DNA from: Leisingera aquaemixtae | GTDB taxonomy: Bacteria > Pseudomonadota > Alphaproteobacteria > Rhodobacterales > Rhodobacteraceae | NCBI RefSeq assembly: GCF_001458395.1 | Contig: NZ_CYSR01000021.1 | Coordinates: 186,001 to 250,000 of the forward strand | DNA: 64,000 nt | Direction: 5' to 3' | In this document: piece by piece, positions 1-9,464 of the stretch | How the letters are laid out: every line of letters begins with the position of its first letter | How positions within the stretch are numbered: position 1 is the first letter of the stretch | The notes under the pieces: generated by a model | Seen by the model: only the letters and a program-made list of their open reading frames with translations | Told to the model about the DNA's origin: nothing | Database searches by the model: none | Position numbers and translations under genes: made by a program

Positions 1-1
1 C

Positions 2-1225
2 TCGCTTGCCTTCACCGGCGTCGGCCACGCCACCGACCGCGCCACCATCCTCGGCCTCGGCGGCTTTGTTGCCCATGACTACGATGACGAGAAGGCAGAG
101 GCCTTCCTGGCGGAGCTGAACAAGACCCATAAGATGCACCCCGAGGGGCTGGGCGAACTGCATTTTGACCCCAAGGCCGACATGATCTTCGACTATGATC
201 ACGCGCTGCCGGGCCATGCCAACGGCATGATCCTGATGGCCACCGATGCCCAGGGCGATGTGATCCTGAAACAGGTGTTCTACTCGATCGGCGGCGGTTT
301 TGTCGTCACCGAGGAGGAACTGGCCGCAGGCAAGGCGACCGACGAGGGCGACCCGGTGCCCTACCCGTTCAAATCCGCCGCCGAAATGCTGGAGATGGCC
401 AAGGCCAGCGGCAAGTCGATCGCCGAGATGAAGCGCGCCAACGAGATTTCCCGCGGCTGCTCCGAGAGCCTCGCCAAGGGCACCGCCCGGATCTGGCAGG
501 TGATGAACGACTGCATCAACCGCGGGCTGGAGCGCGACGGCATCCTGCCCGGCGGCCTCAAGGTGCGCCGCCGGGCCAAGGGCATCTATGACGCGCTGAT
601 GGCGGAACGCGGCCTGAACCAGACCGCGCCGCACACCATCAACGACTGGATGAGCGTCTACGCGATGGCGGTGAACGAAGAGAACGCGGCCGGCGGCCAG
701 GTCGTGACCGCCCCCACCAACGGCGCCGCAGGCACCCTGCCCGCGGTGATCCGCTACTACCTCGACCATGTTCCGGGCGCGTCTGAGGCCCATGTCGAGG
801 ACTTCCTGCTGACCGCCGCCGCAATTGCCGGCCTGGTCAAGTACAACGCGTCTATCTCTGGCGCCGAGGCCGGCTGCCAGGCAGAGGTCGGCTCTGCCGC
901 CGCGATGTCCGCCGCGGGCCTCTGCGCGGTGATGGGCGGCACGCCCGAACAGGTGGAAAACGCCGCCGAGATCGCATTGGAGCATCACCTGGGCATGACC
1001 TGCGATCCCGTAAAGGGGCTGGTGCAGGTCCCCTGCATCGAACGCAACGGTCTGGCGGCAATCAAGGCGGTCTCCGCCGCGTCTCTTGCCTTGCGCGGCG
1101 ACGGCCAGCACTTCGTGCCGCTGGACGCCTGCATCGAGACCATGCGCCAGACCGGCGCCGACATGCATGACAAGTACAAGGAAACCTCGCTCGGCGGCCT
1201 GGCGGTGAACGTGCCGAACTGCTGA
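2..1225 (+). CDS. sdaA: L-serine ammonia-lyase (serine dehydratase), 5'-truncated
   Basis: Deaminates L-serine to pyruvate and ammonia in the cytoplasm with a [4Fe-4S] cluster. The frame is open from base 2 without a stop, so the window edge removes the start; about 50 residues of a usual ~460-residue enzyme are missing, and the Met codon at 134 is internal. Family signatures are visible: the Cys-containing stretch [20 protein letters not shown] and the later [14 protein letters not shown], which hold the three cluster-binding cysteines of the bacterial single-chain family. The gene ends at TGA 1223-1225. The next gene lies 251 bp downstream on the same strand. Confidence 0.95.
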   Translation, partial: SLAFTGVGHATDRATILGLGGFVAHDYDDEKAEAFLAELNKTHKMHPEGLGELHFDPKADMIFDYDHALPGHANGMILMATDAQGDVILKQVFYSIGGGFVVTEEELAAGKATDEGDPVPYPFKSAAEMLEMAKASGKSIAEMKRANEISRGCSESLAKGTARIWQVMNDCINRGLERDGILPGGLKVRRRAKGIYDALMAERGLNQTAPHTINDWMSVYAMAVNEENAAGGQVVTAPTNGAAGTLPAVIRYYLDHVPGASEAHVEDFLLTAAAIAGLVKYNASISGAEAGCQAEVGSAAAMSAAGLCAVMGGTPEQVENAAEIALEHHLGMTCDPVKGLVQVPCIERNGLAAIKAVSAASLALRGDGQHFVPLDACIETMRQTGADMHDKYKETSLGGLAVNVPNC

Positions 1226-1324
1226 GTTTTCCCGCTTTCCTGCAAGGTTAGCTCTACACAAGGCCCGGGCCTGACCTTGGGAAGGTGCGAATGCGCCTTC
1301 CCGAGGGGAGTGAAGGCCGTCTCG

Positions 1325-1347
1325 GAAACACTCCGGGGGAGTGTTTC
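1325..1347. repeat. Perfect 10-bp-stem hairpin in the sdaA-DMT intergenic region
   Basis: GAAACACTCC, a GGG loop and GGAGTGTTTC form a perfect stem in the 251-bp gap (1226-1476). It has no T-run. Its GAAA-ACTCC core resembles the GAAATACTCC start of the repeats at 5346 and 61654, so it is probably a shortened relative of that intergenic family. The rest of the gap shows no gene. Confidence 0.55.
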
Positions 1348-1476
1348 AGGCCCGAACGGGCGGAGCCCAAGGCGCGGGCCGTGCCGCTGCGCGACACGCC
1401 CCCAAAGGGCGCAACACCACTCCTTTCCCCGCAACTCCAGCTTGCGCCGCAGACCGCGCAGGCCTAGCGTGGCGCC

Positions 1477-2391
1477 ATGACACAGGACCGGCCCCTCCTC
1501 GGCATCGCCTTGATGCTGGGCTTCTGCATGGTGATCCCGCTGGGCGACGCCATCGCCAAACTGCTGACCAACCGGGTGCCGGTTGCCCAGATCGTCTTCA
1601 TCCGCTTTGCCGCCCAGGCCGCGATCCTGCTGCCGCTGGCTCTGGCCCTGCGCCTGCCGCTCAGCCTGTCGCGCCGGGTGGCGCCGCTCCTGTTCCTGCG
1701 CACGCTGCTGCAGATGGGCGGCATCGCCGCCATGTTCACCGCCTTCCGCTACCTGCCCCTGGCCGACGCGGTGGCAATTGCCTTCGTGATGCCCTTCCTG
1801 ATGCTCCTGCTGGGCAAATATGTCCTGCACGAGAACGTCGGCCTGCACCGCCTCGGCGCCTGCGTCGTCGGCTTCACCGGCACTCTGCTGGTCATTCAGC
1901 CCAGCTTTGCCGCGGTCGGCTGGAACGCGCTCTGGCCGCTCCTGGTGGCGGTGATCTTTGCCCTCTTCATGCTGATCACCCGCAAGATCGCCAAGGAAAC
2001 CGACCCGGTTTCCGTTCAGGCGGTGGCCGGCGTCATGGGCACCGTGCTGCTGGCCCCGGTGCTGCTGATCGGCGATGCCGCCGGCGTTGCCGCCCTTTCC
2101 ACCGCCCTGCCGCCGCAGGACACCTGGGGCCTGCTGGCCGCCGCCGGCGCGCTCGGCACCATCGCGCATCTGCTGATGACCTGGAGCCTGCGGTTCGCCC
2201 CCACCTCCACCCTCGCCTCGATGCAATACCTTGAGATCCCGGTGGCCGTGTTCTTCGGCTGGCTGATCTTTGCGGAACTCCCCAATACGCTCGCCGCCTT
2301 CGGCATCCTGCTGACCATCACCGCGGGCCTCTATGCGGTGATGCGCGAGCGCAAACCTGACGAAACCGAAGAGCGCATCAACCCCGCCTGA
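1477..2391 (+). CDS. DMT-superfamily (EamA-type) permease
   Basis: A 304-residue inner-membrane protein with about ten hydrophobic segments arranged as two EamA-like halves. The second half begins near the VQAVAGVMGTVLLAPVLLI segment, and the family-typical TSTLASMQYLEIPVA stretch lies near residue 250. The length matches drug/metabolite exporters of this family (about 300 aa). ATG at 1477 starts immediately at the first predicted membrane segment. The stop lies three bases from the convergent thiN stop. The substrate cannot be read from sequence; members export amino acids, metabolites or drugs. Longer overlapping frames in this interval are Arg/Pro-rich shadows. Confidence 0.88.
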   Translation: MTQDRPLLGIALMLGFCMVIPLGDAIAKLLTNRVPVAQIVFIRFAAQAAILLPLALALRLPLSLSRRVAPLLFLRTLLQMGGIAAMFTAFRYLPLADAVAIAFVMPFLMLLLGKYVLHENVGLHRLGACVVGFTGTLLVIQPSFAAVGWNALWPLLVAVIFALFMLITRKIAKETDPVSVQAVAGVMGTVLLAPVLLIGDAAGVAALSTALPPQDTWGLLAAAGALGTIAHLLMTWSLRFAPTSTLASMQYLEIPVAVFFGWLIFAELPNTLAAFGILLTITAGLYAVMRERKPDETEERINPA

Positions 2392-2394
2392 GGC

Positions 2395-3060
2395 CTAACG
2401 GTCCAGCCGCACCGCGCCCAGCACATCCGCCAGCAGCCGCCGCGGCACAATCGCCAACAGGCCCGGCCCCTCCGGCAGCAGCCGCACCGGCCCCAGCGCC
2501 CGGTTCGAGGTGCCGATCCGCCCCATTGGCGACATCACCAGCCCCTCGATCGGCCACTCCAGCCCCTCCGACCGCCCTGTCACCTCCTGCATCGGGAACA
2601 GCGAAATCACCTCGCCCGCCCGCGCCGGCAGCGCTACCTCATGCGTCAGGTGAAAAATCACCTCCGTTTCGCCAATCAGCACGCACGGGGTGTCATGCCC
2701 CTGCACCAGCGTGCTGAACGCCGCCAGCTGGTGATCGACCCGCGCCCCCAGGAACCCGACCGCCAGCACCGCCGGCGCCGCAATCGCGCGCAGCGCCTTG
2801 TCGAAATCGGTGCTGTCCTGCTCCGCCACCGGGTGCAGCGCTTCCGGCGGCAGCTGCGCCCGCACCGCTTCGCTCAGCGAGTCGAAATCCCCGATCACCG
2901 CCTGCGGCCGGTATCCCGCCGCCAGCGCCGCCGCCGCGCCGCCGTCCGCCGCCACCAGCTTGGGCGCCAGCGCCAGCGCCTCCTCCAGCGCGCCGGTGGC
3001 GATTTCGCCGCCGCCAATCAGGGTGATTGGTTCCGGAGCTTCAACAATCAGTCTGTCCAT
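2395..3060 (-). CDS. thiN: Thiamine pyrophosphokinase (thiamine diphosphokinase)
   Basis: Transfers pyrophosphate from ATP to thiamine to make thiamine diphosphate. The 221-residue product has the family motifs in order: AADGGA, then GDFDS, then EQDSTDFDKAL, then GARVDH. These supply Mg-ATP and thiamine contacts in known structures. The frame stays open far upstream, but homology begins at MDRLIVEAPEP (CAT at 3058-3060) and the upstream extension is low-complexity antisense of the acidic gene, so I start here. It ends convergently with the DMT permease. It is divergent from the acidic protein gene across about 140 bp that must hold both promoters. Confidence 0.92.
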   Translation of the reverse strand: MDRLIVEAPEPITLIGGGEIATGALEEALALAPKLVAADGGAAAALAAGYRPQAVIGDFDSLSEAVRAQLPPEALHPVAEQDSTDFDKALRAIAAPAVLAVGFLGARVDHQLAAFSTLVQGHDTPCVLIGETEVIFHLTHEVALPARAGEVISLFPMQEVTGRSEGLEWPIEGLVMSPMGRIGTSNRALGPVRLLPEGPGLLAIVPRRLLADVLGAVRLDR

Positions 3061-3200
3061 TCGGCATATTCCCGCCTGTTTTGGAAACAGGTCACAATCT
3101 GAACACAAAATGATACGATCAATTGCACGGATTCGAGCAAAATTGGTCCTTCCAGCCAATAAGGTGAACGGCAACAGATGTGGCGAAGACGAGCGAGCTG

Positions 3201-5264
3201 ATGGTACACAATAACAAAGTCTTGACGGTATCCTATGGAACCTTTTCCTGCACATTGGAAGGGTTCGAGGACTCCTTCGGCACGATGAAGGCCATCGCCG
3301 AGTATTTCCGCGACCTGGCCGCCGACGACCGGTACTTCGGCGCCGAGCCGCCGCAGCCCGATGCCGACATGCTGGCCCGCATCGCCCAGCGCGAGATCGC
3401 CCGCCAGGTCGAGGCCCGCACCAGCGAAAGCGGCATCCACCTGCGCGCCGCCACCCCGGCGCTTGGCGCCGCCCCGGCGCCCGCGGCGGCTCCGGTTGAG
3501 GAGCCGGTTGCGGAACAGCCCGCTCCTGCCCCGGCAGAAGACCCGGCCGCCGAAGTTGAAACTGAAACTCCCGTAAGCGCCACCGCAGAAGCAGCGGCCA
3601 CCCCGGCCTCCGCAGCGGAAACCGCTGAACCGGAGGCTGAGACCGAAGCGGCGCACTCCGCCGAAGCCGAAGCCGAAGCCGAAGCCGAAGCCGAAGCCGA
3701 AGCCGAAGCCGAAGAAACCATCGCCGCGGCCCTCGAAGACGCAAGCGCCGCCCCGCAGCTGGAGCAGCCTGCTGACACTCCCTCGGTCGAGCTGCTGGAA
3801 ATCAGCGAATCCGCCCCTGAGGACGTCTCTGAAGCCGAAGCAGAGGACACCGCCCCGGCGCCGCACCAGCCCTTGGAACCGGCCGCCGACAGCATCGCGG
3901 CCAAGCTGCAGCGCATCCGCGCCGTAGTGGCCCAGGCGCCCGAAGAGGACTTCAGCGAAGACGAGCATGCCGACGACGTGCTGGAAAACGCCGCCGAGGA
4001 GATCGCCAGCGCACTGATGGAGGACGACGACAGCGGCGCCCCCGATTTCGATGACGAGGGCGACGACGAAATCGCCCGCACCCTGGACCGCCTGGACCTG
4101 GGCCGCGCAGCGGCACAGCAGCCGGACACCGCCGCGCAGACCCGCGCCGAAGAGGCTGAAGAGGCCGCTGAAGATACCCCTGACGGCAGCCTGTTCGCGG
4201 ACCTCGACGGCGACACCGCAGCAGACCAGGACGACCAAGATGCAGCTGCCAGCCTGCCGGCAGAGGATGACGCCGGTGAGGCGCCCGCCCCGGCCCCTGC
4301 GCCGCGCGTGCGCATCACCAAGGTCAAGCGCAGCGATTTCGACAAGGCCCTCGCCTCCGGACGCCTGCAGGACACCGGCAGCCGCTCGCAGCCGGACCCC
4401 GCTCCGCCGGCCCTGTCAGAGGAGGACGAAGCCGACCTGATGCGCGAACTGGCCGAGGTGGAGGCGGAAATCCTGGCCGCATCGGACCGGCCCGATGACT
4501 CCGGTGCCACCGCCGCCAGCGATGACAGCGATGACAGCAGCACCGCGGCGCCTGCCGCCGCGCAGGCCGCAGCCTCCCGCCTGGCAGACAGCGATGTCAG
4601 CCGCCTGATGGCCGCCGCGGATGAAAAGCTCGAAGACCCCGAATCGGCGTCCTCGCGCGAGGCCTACAGCCATCTGCGCGCCGCCGTAGCCGCGACCAAG
4701 GCCGGCCCGGCAGGCGGCACCGGCGACAGCGACGACGCGCAAGCCTACCGCGAGGATCTGGCCAGCGTGGTGCGCCCGCGCCGCCCGGGCAGCCGCCAGG
4801 CAAGCTCCGAGCGTCCGCCCGCCCCGGCATCCCGCCCGGCGCCGCTGAAACTGGTTGCGGCCCAGCGCATCGACCCGGGCGCGGCCGCGGGCCAGTCTGC
4901 GGGTCAGGCCGCGGGTCAGCCGGTGCGCCCGCGCCGGGTCTCGGCCGCGGTTCTGGGCGAGCAGCCCGAAACCGGCGGCAGCGGCTTTGCCGCCTACGCC
5001 GAAGAACGCGGCGCCGCCGAACTGCATGAGCTGCTGGAGGCCGCCGCCGCCTACATGAGCTTCGTCGAGGGCCGCGATCACTTCTCGCGCCCGCAGCTGA
5101 TGAACAAGGTGCGCAGCGCCGGCAGCAGCGACTTCAACCGCGAAGACGGGCTGCGCTCCTTCGGCCAGCTGCTGCGCGACGGCAAGATCGAACGCTCCGG
5201 CAACGGCCAGTTCACCGCCTCCGGCGACATCGGCTTCAAACCCGGAAAACGCGCCGCGGGCTGA
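3201..5264 (+). CDS. Large acidic Ala/Glu-rich protein with conserved N- and C-terminal domains
   Basis: About 687 residues, function unknown. A globular N-terminal part (NKVLTVSYGTFSCTLEGFED, then KAIAEYFRDLAADDRYFG) of a type I have seen in Rhodobacterales hypothetical proteins is followed by roughly 480 residues of disordered Ala/Glu/Asp/Pro sequence with an EA dipeptide run. A folded C-terminal domain follows (ELLEAAAAYMSFVEGRDHFS to the end) that looks helical and winged-helix-like. A GTG at 3180 would add seven residues (MAKTSEL); I prefer ATG 3201 but neither has a strong ribosome-binding site. The architecture suggests a scaffolding or adaptor protein rather than an enzyme. A strong terminator follows at 5282. 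Confidence 0.7.
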   Translation: MVHNNKVLTVSYGTFSCTLEGFEDSFGTMKAIAEYFRDLAADDRYFGAEPPQPDADMLARIAQREIARQVEARTSESGIHLRAATPALGAAPAPAAAPVEEPVAEQPAPAPAEDPAAEVETETPVSATAEAAATPASAAETAEPEAETEAAHSAEAEAEAEAEAEAEAEAEETIAAALEDASAAPQLEQPADTPSVELLEISESAPEDVSEAEAEDTAPAPHQPLEPAADSIAAKLQRIRAVVAQAPEEDFSEDEHADDVLENAAEEIASALMEDDDSGAPDFDDEGDDEIARTLDRLDLGRAAAQQPDTAAQTRAEEAEEAAEDTPDGSLFADLDGDTAADQDDQDAAASLPAEDDAGEAPAPAPAPRVRITKVKRSDFDKALASGRLQDTGSRSQPDPAPPALSEEDEADLMRELAEVEAEILAASDRPDDSGATAASDDSDDSSTAAPAAAQAAASRLADSDVSRLMAAADEKLEDPESASSREAYSHLRAAVAATKAGPAGGTGDSDDAQAYREDLASVVRPRRPGSRQASSERPPAPASRPAPLKLVAAQRIDPGAAAGQSAGQAAGQPVRPRRVSAAVLGEQPETGGSGFAAYAEERGAAELHELLEAAAAYMSFVEGRDHFSRPQLMNKVRSAGSSDFNREDGLRSFGQLLRDGKIERSGNGQFTASGDIGFKPGKRAAG
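3660..3713 (+). repeat. In-frame (GCCGAA)9 hexanucleotide tandem repeat
   Basis: Nine exact tandem GCCGAA units encode an Ala-Glu run in the disordered middle of the acidic protein. Unit gain or loss changes length by two residues without a frameshift, so slippage would be tolerated. Confidence 0.9.
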
Positions 5265-5281
5265 CCCCTGGCCAGACAAAC

Positions 5282-5311
5282 AAAAAGGCGGCCCTGCAAG
5301 GCCGCCTTTTT
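5282..5311 (+). terminator. Intrinsic terminator of the acidic protein gene
   Basis: AAAAAGGCGGCC and GGCCGCCTTTTT form a 12-bp stem with a 6-nt loop and end in a T-run. It lies 18 bp after the stop at 5264. Confidence 0.9.
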
Positions 5312-5345
5312 CCGTTTCCAAAGCCCTGCGGGCTTCATCTTTCCA

Positions 5346-5395
5346 GAAATACTCCAGGGTGAATTGGCCGCGAGGCCAAGAGGGGCAGCGCCCCT
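5346..5395. repeat. 50-nt intergenic palindromic repeat, copy A
   Basis: Starts GAAATACTCC and contains two small hairpins (TTGGCC-GCGA-GGCCAA and AGGGGC-AGC-GCCCCT). A second copy at 61654-61703 differs at four positions, all in loops or outside the stems. A partial third hairpin (GGGGCAGCGCCCC) follows at about 5413. Confidence 0.85.
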
Positions 5396-5430
5396 CCTAA
5401 TATCAAACCTGCGGGGCAGCGCCCCTCCCC

Positions 5431-5667
5431 TTACTGGTCCTCAGCGTCCGGGTCTGCCTGACCCACGCCGCGGAACACGAACTTGAACGGCAGCACCCAG
5501 ACGATGCCGAGGCCCACATAGACGATCAGTTCCAGCCACAGCGGCGGACGGTCCAGCCAGTTCATCACCGTGACCGCGGCCACGATATAGACCGGCATCC
5601 CGACCAGCAGGATGATCAAAGCCCAGCGCCGCCGGGCCTTGTAGCTCAGGCCTTGCTTCTCAGCCAT
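5431..5667 (-). CDS. DUF2842-family small membrane protein
   Basis: A 78-residue protein with a basic N terminus (LSYKARRRWA) and two hydrophobic segments (about residues 15-37 and 44-66), consistent with the DUF2842 family of alphaproteobacteria. Function unknown. Its ATG (CAT 5665-5667) overlaps the purA stop by one base (TGATG), so it is probably translationally coupled to purA and co-transcribed. Confidence 0.8.
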   Translation of the reverse strand: MAEKQGLSYKARRRWALIILLVGMPVYIVAAVTVMNWLDRPPLWLELIVYVGLGIVWVLPFKFVFRGVGQADPDAEDQ

Positions 5668-6980
5668 CAGTCAGCGAACGGGTCGGTCACCAGGATGGTG
5701 TCGTCCCGCTCCGGGCTGGTGGAGAGCAGCGCGACCGGGCATTCGATCAGCTCTTCCACGCGCTTCACGTATTTGATCGCATTGGCGGGCAGGTCGTTCC
5801 AGCTGCGCGCGCCTTCGGTCGACTCGCTCCAGCCCGGCATTTCCTCATAGATGGGGGTGCAGCGGGCCTGCTGATCCGCAGCGGTCGGCAGGTAGTCCAG
5901 ACGTTCGCCGTCCAGCTCATAGCCCACACAGATCTTCAGCGTCTCGAAGCCGTCCAGCACATCCAGCTTGGTCAGCGAAATGCCGTTGATGCCGGAGGTG
6001 GCGCAGGTCTGGCGCACCAGGCAGGCATCAAACCAGCCGCAGCGGCGCTGGCGGCCGGTGGTGGTGCCGAACTCATGGCCGCGGGTGCCCAGACGCTCGC
6101 CATCCGCATCCGGGGTGCCGTCTTCCTTCAGCAGCTCGGTCGGGAACGGCCCTTCACCGACGCGGGTGGTATAGGCCTTCACGATGCCCAGCACATAGTC
6201 GATCGAACCCGGACCGATGCCGACACCGGTCGCCGCCTGGCCCGCAATCACGTTGGAGGAGGTCACAAACGGGTAAGTGCCGAAATCAATGTCCAGGAGC
6301 GCGCCTTGCGCGCCTTCGAACAGGATCCGCTTGCCCGCCTTGCGCTTCTCGTTCAGCACCTTCCAGACCGGTGCCGCAAAGGGCAGGATCTGCGGCGCGA
6401 TCTCTTTCAGCTGGGCGATCAGCGCATCGCGGTCCACCGGATCGACGCCCAGGCCCTTGCGCAGCGGATCGTGATGCTGCAGCGCCCGGTCGACGCGGGC
6501 AATCAGGGTCGCCTCATCGGCCAGGTCGGCAACCCGGATCGCGCGGCGGCCCACCTTGTCCTCATAGGCCGGGCCGATGCCGCGGCCGGTGGTGCCGATC
6601 TTGGTGCCTTTCGACGCCGCTTCCTCGCGCGCCCGGTCCAGCTCGCCATGCAGCGGCAGGATCAGCGGCGTGTTCTCAGCGATCATCAGGGTCTCCGGGG
6701 TGATCTCCACGCCCTGCGCCTGAACGGTCGCGATTTCCTTGATCAGATGCCAGGGATCCAGCACCACGCCATTGCCGATGACGCTGAGCTTGCCACCGCG
6801 CACCACGCCCGAGGGCAGCGCGTGCAGCTTGTAGACCTTGCCGTCAATGACCAGCGTGTGGCCGGCGTTATGGCCGCCCTGGAAGCGGGCGATCACGTCA
6901 GCGCGCTCGCTCAGCCAGTCCACGATCTTGCCTTTCCCTTCGTCGCCCCACTGGGCGCCGACTACGACGACATTGGCCAT
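5667..6980 (-). CDS. purA: Adenylosuccinate synthetase
   Basis: Converts IMP, aspartate and GTP to adenylosuccinate, the first committed step to AMP. The 437-residue product matches the usual ~430. The N-terminal [13 protein letters not shown]-loop, the GHNAGHTL motif, the IMP-contacting [14 protein letters not shown] and the late [15 protein letters not shown] motif are all visible. ATG is CAT at 6978-6980. It is followed by overlapping DUF2842. About 685 bp without a gene lies upstream, which must include its promoter. Confidence 0.97.
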   Translation of the reverse strand: MANVVVVGAQWGDEGKGKIVDWLSERADVIARFQGGHNAGHTLVIDGKVYKLHALPSGVVRGGKLSVIGNGVVLDPWHLIKEIATVQAQGVEITPETLMIAENTPLILPLHGELDRAREEAASKGTKIGTTGRGIGPAYEDKVGRRAIRVADLADEATLIARVDRALQHHDPLRKGLGVDPVDRDALIAQLKEIAPQILPFAAPVWKVLNEKRKAGKRILFEGAQGALLDIDFGTYPFVTSSNVIAGQAATGVGIGPGSIDYVLGIVKAYTTRVGEGPFPTELLKEDGTPDADGERLGTRGHEFGTTTGRQRRCGWFDACLVRQTCATSGINGISLTKLDVLDGFETLKICVGYELDGERLDYLPTAADQQARCTPIYEEMPGWSESTEGARSWNDLPANAIKYVKRVEELIECPVALLSTSPERDDTILVTDPFAD

Positions 6981-7665
6981 ATCCGGTCCTTTACAGTCTG
7001 GTTCAAACCCACGCTCATATAGCGATGCTGCGCAGGCAGTGGAACCGGAAATTCGCCGCAGGAGATGGCTTGGCCAAGGTTTTCGCCCCGATCACCAAGG
7101 GCTGCGCCTGCCTGGGCAGGCGCGACTGCCCCTGCCTGTTACTGATTCCCCAAGAACACAGCGCCAACCTCAGGGCGCGTGCCTGCCCGCGGGGTGGCGC
7201 TGCTAGGGCTGTGCATGGCAGTTTATCCCGGCACCGTCCGTACAAGCTAACGCGAGAGCACTGCCCCCTCCAAAGCGCCAGCCCGGTGGGGCGGGCAGGC
7301 GCACGCCCGCAGGGTGTTGCGCCGCCGCCGTACGCTCCCTTCACCTGATCCTCACGCCCCTCTGCCAGACTGCCTCCTGATCGCGATCCCCCGCCATGGC
7401 TCCGCGCATGGGCCATGATACGAGGCGCAGGCATCTGTGCGGCTGCCTGCGCGACACCCGGAGACCGGCCCTGATAAAAAGGGGGTCGTCCAGGAAATCC
7501 TGTCCGAGCAGGCTCCCCGTGGGGTCTGTCCACCTCCACCCGGCGGCGCCGCCCCCTTAATTGGGACACAGGCACAGCGGAACGGCAAAAAGGACACAGG
7601 ACGAAACAAGAGAAAACCGCCCAGGCCGCCCCGGCCCCGGCGGCCAAAGCCGCGCGCGCTCAGCC
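6981..7665. other. 685-bp intergenic stretch upstream of purA
   Basis: No convincing gene. Open frames here on both strands are rich in Arg, Pro and Gly and have no recognisable motif or good ribosome-binding site. The purA promoter must lie near 6981-7040, where the sequence is least GC-rich. The remainder has GC-rich palindromic patches but no terminator or RNA gene that I recognise. Confidence 0.5.
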
Positions 7666-7992
7666 CTACAGCTTCACCGGCGCGCCATGCGGCGTCGACA
7701 GATAGGCCTCCTCCCAGCGGCTGCGCATCACTTCGGCCTCAGCGCGCGACGCGGCCCCCTGCTCCGCCAGGAACATCTCCAGCGTTTCCAGCCAGGCACG
7801 GAAGTAATCCTCGCCGCCATCCAGCTCGCGGCTCAGGCCGTGGCGCTTCAGCGTCGCGGAAAACCGCTCCACCCAGTCGGCCCAGCTGAACCGCCCGGCC
7901 TCATTCAGATGCACGGTCAGCGCAAAGACCTGCGCGTGCCAGGGTTCGGCAAAGACAGGCTCCGGCGCGGCAACCTCGGGACAGATACTCAT
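7666..7992 (-). CDS. Nitrile hydratase accessory (activator) protein
   Basis: A 108-residue protein of the nitrile hydratase accessory family, resembling the beta-subunit N-terminal fold (FAEPWHAQVFALTVHLNEAG, then FSWADWVERFSATL). In cobalt enzymes such small proteins deliver the metal to the alpha subunit; that role is inferred from family knowledge. Its ATG (7990-7992) overlaps the beta-subunit stop as ATGA, so it is the third gene of a coupled alpha-beta-accessory operon. A frame open further upstream lies inside the beta gene and is not used. Confidence 0.88.
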   Translation of the reverse strand: MSICPEVAAPEPVFAEPWHAQVFALTVHLNEAGRFSWADWVERFSATLKRHGLSRELDGGEDYFRAWLETLEMFLAEQGAASRAEAEVMRSRWEEAYLSTPHGAPVKL

Positions 7993-8666
7993 AGCGGCTC
8001 CAGATAGCTCTGCCACAGGTCCAGCACCACCTCGTCCTCCGGGTGCTCGGGATGCGCCCACAAAGCGCTGGCATGAAACCGCACCGCATAAAGCGGCTCC
8101 GGCGCCTCGCCCAGCCCATGCGCACTGCTGTCGGGGAAGACATGCGTGCCATGCAGCCGCAGGATATAACCCTGCGCCCCGGCGGCATAGGCAGGCAGCC
8201 GGGTGTGGCCGCCATCCACCAGCGCGTTATCCGCCGGTATCCGCGCCCGCACCGCCTGCCCGGGCGAGAACCGCGGCAGCGGCCCGCCCTCCCGGTCCGC
8301 CGGGCCGCCCTTGGCCAGCACCCCGGCAACATTCTCCGCCTTCAAGGCCCGCTCCGCCAGCTTATGCAGACCGGCGGCGCCCTTGCCCTCCAGATCCGCG
8401 CGCGTCAGCACGCCCTTCTCCACCAGCAGATCCGCCAGCGCCGCGATCCATTTCTCGTAATAGGAAAAGCGGGCGTAATCTTTGGGCGACAGCTTCTCGC
8501 GCGCATGGCGCGAGGTGTCGATGTTCCACTGGCCCAGCGCGCCGCAGGCCAGCGTCACCGCCAGGGCACGCGCGTGCCAGTCCTCGGCAAAGACCGGCGC
8601 GTCCTCCGCCTCGGGCGCCACCGGACCGTCGCCGAATCGCCCGCCCATGTCATGCACCCGGGTCAT
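7989..8666 (-). CDS. nthB: Nitrile hydratase, beta subunit
   Basis: The 225-residue partner of the alpha subunit in the enzyme that hydrates nitriles to amides. It opens with the typical beta N terminus [16 protein letters not shown] and includes the family stretch [20 protein letters not shown]. The C-terminal SH3-like domain contains [11 protein letters not shown] and HTRLPAYA, then [11 protein letters not shown]. The ATG at 8664-8666 overlaps the alpha stop (ATGA), which indicates translational coupling and equimolar expression. Confidence 0.95.
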   Translation of the reverse strand: MTRVHDMGGRFGDGPVAPEAEDAPVFAEDWHARALAVTLACGALGQWNIDTSRHAREKLSPKDYARFSYYEKWIAALADLLVEKGVLTRADLEGKGAAGLHKLAERALKAENVAGVLAKGGPADREGGPLPRFSPGQAVRARIPADNALVDGGHTRLPAYAAGAQGYILRLHGTHVFPDSSAHGLGEAPEPLYAVRFHASALWAHPEHPEDEVVLDLWQSYLEPL

Positions 8667-9292
8667 GCCAGCGCCTCCCCCGGCACCTTGGCCAGGCCGG
8701 TGCCGATCATGCTGTCGCGGGTGACCAGCGCCGCCAGCTCCTCCTCGCCCAGGCTCTCCGAGCCTTCGGGCCGCGCCGGCAGCACAAGATAGCGGACCTC
8801 GGCGGTCGAATCCCAGACCCGCACCGCGCAGCTCTCCGGCAGCGTCACCCCGAACTCCGCCAGCACCTTGCGCGGCTCGCGCACCGCGCGGGCGCGGTAG
8901 GCGTCGGATTTGTACCAGCCCGGCGGAATGCCCAGCAAAGGCCACGGGTAGCAGCTGCATAAGGTGCACACGACCATATTGTGCTGCTGCGCTGTGTTCT
9001 CCACCACCACCATGTGCTCACCCTGGCGGCCGTAAAGCCCAAGCTCCGCCAGAACCGGATCGGCATCCGCCAAAAGCGCCGCCTTGAAATCCGGATCGCT
9101 CCAGGCGCGGGCCACCACCCGGGCGCCGTTTTGCGGGCCGATGCGGTTCTGGTAGGTGTCGATGATCTCCTCCAGCGCGGCGGGGTCGATCAGGCCTTTC
9201 TCGGTGAGAATCGTCTCCAGCGCCTTGACCCGCAAGGCAGGGTCTGGCGGCAGGAGGGCGTGCGGGTGGTCGTCGTGATGATCATGAGGCAT
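8663..9292 (-). CDS. nthA: Nitrile hydratase, alpha subunit, cobalt type
   Basis: The 209-residue metal-binding subunit. The active-site claw motif reads [11 protein letters not shown]. By family rules Thr in C-T-L-C-S-C and the following YPWP indicate a non-corrin cobalt centre, whereas iron enzymes have C-S-L-C-S-C. I start at [14 protein letters not shown] (CAT 9290-9292), because homology begins there and the upstream in-frame sequence is unrelated. The His-rich N terminus (HDHHDDHPH) could bind metal. It is first gene of the operon; secG is divergent 172 bp away. Confidence 0.95.
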   Translation of the reverse strand: MPHDHHDDHPHALLPPDPALRVKALETILTEKGLIDPAALEEIIDTYQNRIGPQNGARVVARAWSDPDFKAALLADADPVLAELGLYGRQGEHMVVVENTAQQHNMVVCTLCSCYPWPLLGIPPGWYKSDAYRARAVREPRKVLAEFGVTLPESCAVRVWDSTAEVRYLVLPARPEGSESLGEEELAALVTRDSMIGTGLAKVPGEALA

Positions 9293-9464
9293 GAAAAAAC
9301 TCTGCCCCGCGCCAAGGGCCTGCGTCCAGCCGCAAAACATTGGCGCGGCCGCCTCTGACTGCACGTCACAGCTGCTGCCCGGCATCAGGCAAACTCCGCC
9401 CTTGCCCCCCCGGGCAATCTTGCCTATTTACCGCCCGATACTCAGCCAACCGCCGCAGGGACCC

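Noticed and set aside
2395-3744. N-terminally extended thiN
   Set aside because: The extra residues are Arg-rich antisense of the acidic protein gene; homology begins at MDRLIVEAPEP.
7015-7647. Possible minus-strand gene between the nitrile hydratase and purA
   Set aside because: Arg/Gly/Pro-rich frame with no motif or ribosome-binding site; likely a GC-driven open frame.
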